DNA of 5,053 bases from Armatimonadota bacterium (GTDB taxonomy: Bacteria > Armatimonadota > Chthonomonadetes > Chthonomonadales > Chthonomonadaceae): positions 1 through 5,053 of the forward strand of contig JAPLCR010000297.1 of the NCBI GenBank assembly GCA_026392135.1. Direction: 5' to 3'. Of the stretch, positions 1 to 4,773 are shown piece by piece. Numbering within the stretch: the first letter of the stretch is position 1; each line of letters opens with the position of its first letter. The translations under genes and the position numbers were made by a program. A model generated the notes under the pieces. That model saw nothing but the letters and a program-made list of their open reading frames with translations, made no database searches and was not told the DNA's origin.

Positions 1-29
1 ACCTCTAGGGAAAGGGAGACTATCGCCCA

Positions 30-43
30 ACGGAGTCGTCTTC
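30..43. repeat. 14-nt direct repeat, copy 1 (downstream of prs)
   Basis: ACGGAGTCGTCTTC occurs here and again at 170-183 inside the 3' end of prs. Fourteen identical bases within 150 bp are unlikely by chance. The two flanks differ, apart from trivial matches. Confidence 0.55.
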
Positions 44-56
44 CGCCCTAGTCACT

Positions 57-93
57 CCTCGCCCAGAATTGGGAGAGGGGACGGGGGTGAGGG
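57..93. repeat. G-rich hairpin element downstream of prs, probable dispersed intergenic repeat
   Basis: Bases 57-78 form an 8-bp stem with one mismatch around a 4-nt loop (CCTC-g-CCCA on the left arm, TGGG-a-GAGG on the right). This overlaps a run of four G-tracts (71-93: GGG, GGGG, GGGGG, GGG) with loops of 2-3 nt. On the minus strand the element reads C-rich, like the CCCTCACCCC/CCCCTCTCCC family of dispersed intergenic repeats I recall from several bacterial genomes. It lies 40-80 nt past the prs stop and lacks a U-tract on the minus strand, so a factor-independent terminator is not supported, although the structure could protect the 3' end. Only one copy is in the window, so the repeat nature is inference. 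Confidence 0.4.
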
Positions 94-107
94 CTTCTGG
101 TTTTCAA

Positions 108-125
108 CTGGAAGACTTATTCCAG
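108..125 (-). other. Small hairpin just after the prs stop codon
   Basis: CTGGAA and TTCCAG form a perfect 6-bp stem with a 6-nt loop, 11 nt past the prs stop. On the minus strand it is followed by TTGAAAA rather than a U-run, so it is a poor intrinsic terminator. It may still contribute to the 3' end of the operon mRNA. Confidence 0.3.
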
Positions 126-135
126 AGTAAGTCCC

Positions 136-1104
136 TTAGTGACCGGAGTAGTGGTGAAACATTTCGCTGACGGAGTCGTCTTCGTGGATGCGGCGAATCG
201 CATCCGCAAGGAGTGGTGCCACTGATAACACATGGATTTTCGGGATTCGTTTCTCTTCGGAGAGTGGTATTGTGTTCGTTACGACCAGCGATTTAAGCCG
301 CGAATTGGAGATTCGCTCTATCGCTTTGCCAGAGAGAACACCGTGCGTACAACAGGCATAGACCTCTTTTGCGCCGCCTCTATCGAGTAGTGCATCTGCG
401 CCCTGCACAATGCTTCCGGCAGTGTCAATCATGTCATCAATCATTACGCAGGTCTTATCCCGTACATCTCCAATAATCTCCATGATCTCCACTTTGTTGG
501 CTTCGGGACGGCGTTTTGCGATAATGGCGATGGAGGTGTTGAGGTGTTCGGCTAGAGCGCGGGCACGGGTCACGCCGCCTACATCCGGTGAGACCACGAC
601 GATATTGCCGTTGTGCAGGTCACGCTCTTTTAAGTACTCTGCGATAAGAGGACCCGCAAGTAGGTGGTCTACTGGTAAATCGAAGAAGCCCTGAATCTGC
701 CCAGCGTGCAGGTCTACTGAGAGAACCCGGCTTGCACCTGCTTGTGTGATGAGGTTTGCGATAAGCCTCGCCGTGACGGGTTCGCGGGGCTTAATTTTTT
801 TGTCTTGCCGTGCGTAGCCGTAGTAGGGTAGTACGACGGTTATACGGTGCGCGGAGGCACGACGAAACGCGTCAATCATCATGAGAAGCTCCATAATATT
901 GTCGTTTACTGGGTGGCAGGTAGGCTGAACAATAAATATGTCCTGCCCACGTGCGCTCTCCTCAATTTTTACGCAGATTTCTCCGTCGGAAAAGTGCGTG
1001 ACGGAGATGGATCCCAGTTCGCCGTCCAACCCTTCTGCGATTTCTCGCGCTAGCTCCGGGTTCGCATTTCCCGTAAAGATACGCAAGTCAGGAAATCCTC
1101 TCAT
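136..1104 (-). CDS. prs: Ribose-phosphate pyrophosphokinase (PRPP synthetase, class I)
   Basis: Catalyses ribose 5-phosphate + ATP to PRPP + AMP in the cytoplasm, feeding purine, pyrimidine, histidine, tryptophan and NAD synthesis. The 322-residue product has the usual length of bacterial class I enzymes and is complete. Seen in the sequence: TGNANPELA near the N-terminus (11-19), FSDGE (38-42), the HPVNDNIMELL segment (64-74), the ATP/flexible-loop region PYYGYARQDKK (93-103), the metal/PPi-binding DLHAGQIQGFFD (131-142), KRRP (197-200) in the flexible catalytic loop, and the PRPP-binding loop VMIDDMIDTAG (220-230). All key motifs are intact. The ATG is preceded by a strong Shine-Dalgarno GGGGAGGAG about 10 nt upstream, and alignment of the N-terminus with the family supports this start. 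It is the last gene seen of the glmU transcription unit, 45 nt after the DUF4276 gene, with no terminator or clear promoter of its own in that gap. Identification is very secure. Confidence 0.98.
   Translation of the reverse strand: MRGFPDLRIFTGNANPELAREIAEGLDGELGSISVTHFSDGEICVKIEESARGQDIFIVQPTCHPVNDNIMELLMMIDAFRRASAHRITVVLPYYGYARQDKKIKPREPVTARLIANLITQAGASRVLSVDLHAGQIQGFFDLPVDHLLAGPLIAEYLKERDLHNGNIVVVSPDVGGVTRARALAEHLNTSIAIIAKRRPEANKVEIMEIIGDVRDKTCVMIDDMIDTAGSIVQGADALLDRGGAKEVYACCTHGVLSGKAIERISNSRLKSLVVTNTIPLSEEKRIPKIHVLSVAPLLADAIRRIHEDDSVSEMFHHYSGH
170..183. repeat. 14-nt direct repeat, copy 2 (inside prs C-terminal codons)
   Basis: The same 14 bases as at 30-43. On the minus strand they encode the Glu-Asp-Asp-Ser-Val stretch near the C-terminus of Prs (308-312). 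The spacing between copies is 140 bp, so bases 44-169 lie between them, including the prs stop and the G-rich element. Confidence 0.55.
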
Positions 1105-1149
1105 AATGAATGCTCTCCTCCCCTTGAAATCACCGTTTATGAACGCTTC

Positions 1150-1830
1150 TTAGACGCTGACGCTGGGCAGTCGGCAAAGCCGCTCTATCCATTCGCCAAA
1201 GTGCGGGCAACTCGCTTTGAGCGCCTCAACACCGATACTTTTCGTAATACTTGCGCCCATTCGCACCTTGTTGTACCCGGTGAGATGGCTCAAAATCCGT
1301 TTCGAGGGCGCTCCCTCTACCGTCTGATTCACCTCTTCTGGCGCTAATCCCTGTATTTCACGAAAGAGATTGTCAACGGACTTATGTCTGTTAGTATCGA
1401 ACGCTTTTTTGAAGTGTTCTTTGCTTGAAAGCGTAAGGGCTTCAAACTCATGAAGTTGTATATACGGGATAAAGCGCTCGGAGTTGACTTGGTTTCTGAT
1501 AGCTGTTTCCAGCGCCGTCACCCGCTCGTAAGGTTTGGCTATTTGCGCTAACTCCTCATAATTCGGAAAATCACGCGGAAAAGCGTACAAATCCGTCATC
1601 ATGGTTACAAATATCGTCTTGTTTTGGCGAAGCGCGGCGGCTATCTGACGATAAACGGGGTCATATTTGAGTACGCCGCCGGGCGCGGTTGCGACATCGT
1701 GTTTTACCGTTTTGCCAAGCAGAACGGGACGGACATCGTAAAACCCGAACGAGAGGAGATATTCCCTGAGTACGCTATTTACAAAAGCCTTCTCTGTGTC
1801 TCCTTCGCAAAGTACGACCAGAAAACTCAT
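1150..1830 (-). CDS. DUF4276 family protein, predicted TOPRIM-like nuclease partner of the upstream ATPase
   Basis: A 226-residue soluble protein with no signal peptide or membrane segment. Recognisable DUF4276 hallmarks, in order: an N-terminal strand followed by CEGDTEKAF (8-16), whose Glu9 fits the catalytic Glu of a TOPRIM fold; MMTDLYAFPRDFP (77-89), whose Asp80 fits the TOPRIM Asp; IQLHEFEAL (124-132); APSKRI (174-179); and a C-terminal CPHFGEWIERL (208-218). Known of the family: DUF4276 proteins usually sit beside an AAA_21-type ATPase, and they resemble the TOPRIM half of OLD nucleases. Its ATG overlaps the ATPase stop (ATGA), and a GGGAGG Shine-Dalgarno lies 9 nt upstream inside the ATPase gene, which fixes the start and suggests translational coupling. 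Inferred role: nuclease or nucleic-acid effector controlled by the ATPase, perhaps in phage defence. The family assignment is firm; the biochemical role is not. Confidence 0.88.
   Translation of the reverse strand: MSFLVVLCEGDTEKAFVNSVLREYLLSFGFYDVRPVLLGKTVKHDVATAPGGVLKYDPVYRQIAAALRQNKTIFVTMMTDLYAFPRDFPNYEELAQIAKPYERVTALETAIRNQVNSERFIPYIQLHEFEALTLSSKEHFKKAFDTNRHKSVDNLFREIQGLAPEEVNQTVEGAPSKRILSHLTGYNKVRMGASITKSIGVEALKASCPHFGEWIERLCRLPSVSV
1827..1830 (-). other. ATGA stop/start overlap coupling the ATPase and DUF4276 genes
   Basis: On the minus strand the ATPase stop codon TGA and the DUF4276 start codon ATG share bases in the tetranucleotide ATGA. A GGGAGG Shine-Dalgarno (1840-1845) lies within the last codons of the ATPase gene. 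This arrangement usually reflects translational coupling and balanced synthesis of two proteins that act together. It is the strongest evidence in the window that the two form one functional unit. Confidence 0.9.
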
Positions 1831-2981
1831 CTCGGAGAGCCTCCCGTGACGTTCTTTTCGTAGAGGTCACCTAGGTCATAATCTTCTAACCATAGAGACA
1901 AGTCCTCTTCGTTTAGGCGGTGGAATATGGACTGTTCTCGCCCTTCGTCTCTGCAACGTTCGATGACGATAATATCTTTAGGCTCGTACTCGCGTAAAAG
2001 GATAGGCGACTGCGTAGCGACAATTACCTGCGTCCTCAAGGAAGCCTCTTTCAGTAGGCTGGCGATAAGCCCAATGGCTGAGGGATGAAGCCCTAATTCT
2101 GGTTCGTCAAAGAGCATAAGGCTAGGCAACAACTCATCAGGTTGCAGTAGCGCGGTGACGAGGGCGATAGCGCGTAGAGTTCCATCAGAGAGTTGATGGG
2201 GCCCAAAAGTATGCTTCGACCTATCCCTCCAGTTCAACAATATTTTATTGGGGCTAAGAGGTTCCGGTTCTAGCAAGAAGTCATCTATGAAGGGCGCTAT
2301 GAGTTGGATAGTAGACAGTATTTCTCGATAAGAGAATGGGCGATTGTTCTTGATATTGTAGAGAACTGCCGCAAGGTTGCCGCCGTCGCTTCTTAGATAG
2401 GAGGAACCCGACAGGTCTTGCGAGACGCGAATATCCGCCCGATCTCTCGTATCATGGAAGTGGTAGACCTGCAAACCTTGCAAACACTTTTGAATGGCGC
2501 GGGCATCCATACTATACATCGTATCTGGAAACCGACTTGTCATCGCTAACACTTCTGATTCCCGATGTCCTGAGCCTATTCTTAGCGGAATTGCGGGAAA
2601 TACGCCCCTTTTGAACTCCATCTCTTCGCTTGCGAACGTCAAATCATCCGGCTGTCCCCATGCCAAACTAAATCCGTAGCGACTCCACCCGTCCTTATTT
2701 TCAAAGCGAACCTCCGCCTCTATGTTTTGCGTTACAGAGGCGCCGTAGTAGAGTAGCGACGAGGCGCGTCCCTTCTGACTGATAAAGAGTTGAAGTCCGC
2801 CCTGAGAGCCGCCCCTAGCGTAACCGAAAGCGGCATTCAGCATACGGAAGAAGTCAATCAAATTCGATTTGCCCGCGCCGTTCGCGCCGATGAGGACATT
2901 AAAGGCTTCAAGGCTTAGCGTAACATTTCGAAACGACTTGAAGCCCTTAATGTGCATCTCGCTGATTTTTTCGATGGGCAT
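1827..2981 (-). CDS. AAA_21/OLD-like ABC-type ATPase, partner of DUF4276 protein
   Basis: A 384-residue cytoplasmic ATPase of the SMC/RecF/OLD-like ABC class (AAA_21, COG4637-like). The N-terminus I-KGFKSFRNVTL (11-22) leads into Walker A GANGAGKS (32-39). A middle domain contains VYHFHDT (172-178) and YLRSDGGNLAAVLY (195-208), typical of ATPases that pair with DUF4276. Then come the ABC signature LSDGT (264-268), Walker B LMLFDEPELGLHP (288-300, with D292 and E293), and a switch segment VATQSPILL (321-329) carrying Gln where many ABC ATPases have His. The C-terminus LGDLYEKNVTGG-like tail (about 370-381) also fits the family. All nucleotide-binding motifs are present, so it should be active. 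The ATG has a GAGG Shine-Dalgarno 9 nt upstream and begins directly before the conserved first strand. It follows glmU by 39 nt and overlaps the DUF4276 gene by 4 nt. Inference: the sensor/motor half of a split OLD-type module. The precise function is unknown. Confidence 0.9.
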   Translation of the reverse strand: MPIEKISEMHIKGFKSFRNVTLSLEAFNVLIGANGAGKSNLIDFFRMLNAAFGYARGGSQGGLQLFISQKGRASSLLYYGASVTQNIEAEVRFENKDGWSRYGFSLAWGQPDDLTFASEEMEFKRGVFPAIPLRIGSGHRESEVLAMTSRFPDTMYSMDARAIQKCLQGLQVYHFHDTRDRADIRVSQDLSGSSYLRSDGGNLAAVLYNIKNNRPFSYREILSTIQLIAPFIDDFLLEPEPLSPNKILLNWRDRSKHTFGPHQLSDGTLRAIALVTALLQPDELLPSLMLFDEPELGLHPSAIGLIASLLKEASLRTQVIVATQSPILLREYEPKDIIVIERCRDEGREQSIFHRLNEEDLSLWLEDYDLGDLYEKNVTGGSPR

Positions 2982-2995
2982 TTCCGCTATCCTCG

Positions 2996-3014
2996 CTCGG
3001 CGTAAAACGCCAAA
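2996..3014 (-). other. Short intercistronic hairpin between glmU and the ATPase gene
   Basis: The core is a perfect 5-bp inverted repeat, GGCGT-TTT-ACGCC on the minus strand (2999-3011). In RNA it can be extended by three weak pairs (U-G, U-A, U-G). It sits a few bases after the glmU stop and just upstream of the ATPase ribosome-binding site. No U-tract follows, so it is not a standard intrinsic terminator. It could be an mRNA-processing or stability element that sets different levels of GlmU and the cassette, or it could be incidental. Confidence 0.35.
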
Positions 3015-3020
3015 CCCCGC

Positions 3021-4439
3021 TTACCTGTTCTTCGCGGCTTTTTCGGCGTGCTTCTTCGCCCTACGGTTCGCCGCCCACCCCTCTTTCACGGTGGGGAGAC
3101 TACGCGCAATTACCATATCCCCACTCCCTACGGACTGCGCCACTGCGGAACCCGCAGCCACTAGAGCCTCGTTCCCTATCGTAATAGGTGCGATAAGCGT
3201 GCTGTTTGAGCCGATAAAACAGTTCTCTCCGATAACCGTTTTATGCTTATCGAAGCCGTCGAAGTTACAGGTTATCGTTCCTCCACCGATGTTCGTTCCC
3301 GCGCCAATCTCTGCATCCCCTATGTAGGAGAGGTGAGAGGCTTGCGCTTTTACGCCGAATTTCGCATTTTTCACCTCTACAAAGTCGCCAATTTTCACAT
3401 ACTGACAGAGGTGTGTTTTGGGGCGAAGGTTCGCGAAGGGACCCACCTTTACATCGTCCTCAAGAACGCTCTGGTCAACCTGCGAGGCGTAAATTTTAAC
3501 TCTATCGCCAATTTGGCTCGACTGAATACGTGAGAGCGAACCGATAACGCAGTCTTCTCCAATCACGGTGTCGCCAAACAAATAGACGTTCGGCTCAATC
3601 ACGGTGTCCTGCCCAATCTGAACATTCGCCTCTATGTAGGTAGACGCGGGGTCTATAAGGGTAACGCCTGAGAGCATCAGTCTGTACAGTATGCGTTGGC
3701 GCAGAATTGTCGTAACCTCTGCCAACTCCACTCTGCTATTCACACCTAGAACATTCTGAGGGTCTACACCTGTCAGAGCTTCTATTTTTGCGCTTTGTTC
3801 GTTTAGAATCTGGAGTGTATCGGTGAAATAGTACTCTCCTTGCGCGTTTTTGGGTGTTATTTTTGTTAGCGAATCCCAGAGTGCCGACCCTTTGAAGGCA
3901 TAGAGAGAGGGGTTACACTCGGTGAGGGCTTGCTCTTGCGTATTCGCGTCCTTCTGTTCCACAATCCGTAAGACTCTTCCTGCCTCATCTCGCGCAATGC
4001 GCCCATATCCAAAGGGGTTTTTCATCTCCATTGTCATCAATGTCATCGCCGCATCGGTAGCCTGGTGGTGTGCGATAAGACTGCGGAGGTTCTCCGCGGG
4101 AAGAAGCGGTACATCTCCCGCTAGAACGAGGATACTCCCTTGCCAGTCTTTTAGTAAAGATTCGGCAGAGCGAACTGCGTCGCCTGTGCCTTTGGGGTTG
4201 GATTGGAGGGCGTACTCAACTTCATCGCCTAAACCTTTTTTGACTCTCTCGGCTTCATGACCGACGACGACGACGATACGGGCTACTCCTGCCTCTCGGC
4301 ACGCGCCAATAATATGCTGGGTCATAGGAATACCGCAGACGTGATGTAGAGGTTTGGGGGTTTTGGATTTCATGCGCGTAGATTTGCCTGCCGCGAGGAT
4401 AATGGCGGCAACAGGGAGTGCGCTTGTCTCATGGGACAT
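3021..4439 (-). CDS. glmU: Bifunctional GlmU: GlcN-1-P acetyltransferase / GlcNAc-1-P uridyltransferase
   Basis: Makes UDP-GlcNAc in two steps: acetyl-CoA-dependent acetylation of glucosamine-1-phosphate, then uridylyl transfer from UTP. The product feeds peptidoglycan and surface glycan synthesis. The 472-residue protein is full length. The N-terminal pyrophosphorylase domain (about 9-240) shows LAAGKSTRM (15-23) with PKPL (28-31), GTGDAV (84-89), GDVPLL (108-113) with metal-binding D109, FGYGRI (143-148), E161 and GVNSR (232-236). The C-terminal left-handed beta-helix (about 262-450) consists of hexapeptide repeats and carries R339, K357, catalytic H369, Y372, N383, N392 and K398, matching the E. 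coli acetyltransferase site. Position 393 is Phe where E. coli has Tyr (CNFDG), and 176-178 read NPS rather than the common NTG; neither should abolish function. An AGGAG Shine-Dalgarno lies 12 nt before the ATG, a slightly long spacing. It is the first gene of the transcription unit, with a strong promoter about 70 nt upstream. Confidence 0.97.
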   Translation of the reverse strand: MSHETSALPVAAIILAAGKSTRMKSKTPKPLHHVCGIPMTQHIIGACREAGVARIVVVVGHEAERVKKGLGDEVEYALQSNPKGTGDAVRSAESLLKDWQGSILVLAGDVPLLPAENLRSLIAHHQATDAAMTLMTMEMKNPFGYGRIARDEAGRVLRIVEQKDANTQEQALTECNPSLYAFKGSALWDSLTKITPKNAQGEYYFTDTLQILNEQSAKIEALTGVDPQNVLGVNSRVELAEVTTILRQRILYRLMLSGVTLIDPASTYIEANVQIGQDTVIEPNVYLFGDTVIGEDCVIGSLSRIQSSQIGDRVKIYASQVDQSVLEDDVKVGPFANLRPKTHLCQYVKIGDFVEVKNAKFGVKAQASHLSYIGDAEIGAGTNIGGGTITCNFDGFDKHKTVIGENCFIGSNSTLIAPITIGNEALVAAGSAVAQSVGSGDMVIARSLPTVKEGWAANRRAKKHAEKAAKNR

Positions 4440-4502
4440 GGGTATCGGTAGCTCCTAAAAGAGAAAACATTATTCGTGGGTGGTTCAACTCTTTGCCGAA
4501 CA

Positions 4503-4518
4503 CGACTCATTATAGTCG
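4503..4518. promoter_or_regulatory. Inverted repeat overlapping the glmU -10 box (possible operator)
   Basis: CGACT-N6-AGTCG forms a perfect 5-bp dyad whose spacer and inner edge contain the -10 hexamer of the glmU promoter. A repressor bound here would block RNA polymerase. The dyad is short, no regulator gene is adjacent, and it could be chance, so confidence is low. Confidence 0.25.
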
Positions 4519-4536
4519 AAATAGGGCATTTGTCAA
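4509..4536 (-). promoter_or_regulatory. Sigma-70-type promoter for glmU and the downstream genes
   Basis: On the minus strand there is a perfect -35 TTGACA (4531-4536), a 16-bp spacer and a perfect -10 TATAAT (4509-4514). Transcription should start near 4502, giving a leader of about 60 nt before the glmU ATG. Both hexamers match the consensus exactly, so this should be a strong constitutive promoter. The short gaps downstream suggest it also drives the ATPase, DUF4276 and prs genes. Confidence 0.85.
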
Positions 4537-4693
4537 GGCAAGTAGAGAGGGGTTTTTTGAGATTCTTGGAATTGGAAGGAAAAACGTAAGTTACCCAACA
4601 GAGTTACTCCTAAATGCCACACAAAGTTATGACTTATGAGATAAGGAGGGGACATAGTGTAGTGCGCTCTTCCTTTTAATCAGGGTGGTGTAC

Positions 4694-4702
4694 TGGTATA
4701 AC
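4694..4702 (+). promoter_or_regulatory. Second candidate extended -10 element upstream of the SDR gene
   Basis: TGGTATAAC (4694-4702) matches the extended -10 pattern TGnTATAAT in all but the last base. The region 17 bp upstream (TTTTAA, 4674-4679) is a poor -35, which extended -10 promoters can tolerate. It may be an alternative start site 30 bp upstream of the main candidate. Confidence 0.35.
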
Positions 4703-4703
4703 A

Positions 4704-4732
4704 TTCCAATCAAGCAGTGAATAGGTTATAAT
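4704..4732 (+). promoter_or_regulatory. Probable sigma-70-type promoter for the SDR gene
   Basis: A perfect -10 TATAAT (4727-4732) lies 17 bp after a weak -35 TTCCAA (4704-4709). Transcription would start near 4739-4740, about 34 nt before the ATG at 4774. The orientation and distance fit the SDR gene well. The poor -35 suggests moderate strength or need for an activator. Confidence 0.6.
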
Positions 4733-4773
4733 CACTCTATTGAAGTGAGGAAACTACAGTTCAGGAGAATACT

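Larger units (their letters stand above)
4440..4773. other. Divergent intergenic region between glmU and the SDR gene
   Basis: A 334-nt stretch with no convincing gene. Its left part holds the consensus glmU promoter (minus strand) and an inverted repeat over its -10 box; its right part holds one or two plausible promoters for the SDR gene. The middle (about 4545-4670) is A/T-richer and shows no tRNA, riboswitch or other recognised RNA. It contains GGGGTTTTTTG on the plus strand (about 4549-4559) without a stable upstream stem. It also contains an orphan Shine-Dalgarno-like AAGGAGGGG (about 4643-4651) that leads only to very short reading frames. Confidence 0.7.

Noticed and set aside
410..694. 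94-residue open frame on the plus strand
   Set aside because: It lies entirely antisense to the well-conserved prs gene, has low-complexity Ser/Arg-rich text and no recognisable domain.
1105..1149. Terminator or promoter between the DUF4276 gene and prs
   Set aside because: Only a 4-bp stem can be drawn and there is no U-run; no -35/-10 pair stands out. The gap holds mainly the prs Shine-Dalgarno.
2869..3327. 152-residue open frame on the plus strand, with a somewhat hydrophobic stretch
   Set aside because: It is antisense to the ATPase 5' end and the glmU 3' end, both of which show conserved protein motifs. The composition is typical of a shadow frame.
4545..4560. GGGGTTTTTTG as a plus-strand intrinsic terminator
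   Set aside because: No stable stem precedes the T-run and no plus-strand gene ends upstream of it.
4418..4639. 73-residue plus-strand frame crossing the glmU promoter
   Set aside because: It starts inside glmU in antisense, overlaps the consensus promoter, and has no recognisable family or convincing ribosome-binding site.
4629..4679. 16-codon ATG frame in the divergent spacer
   Set aside because: It has no Shine-Dalgarno before its ATG, is very short, and shows no recognisable peptide features.
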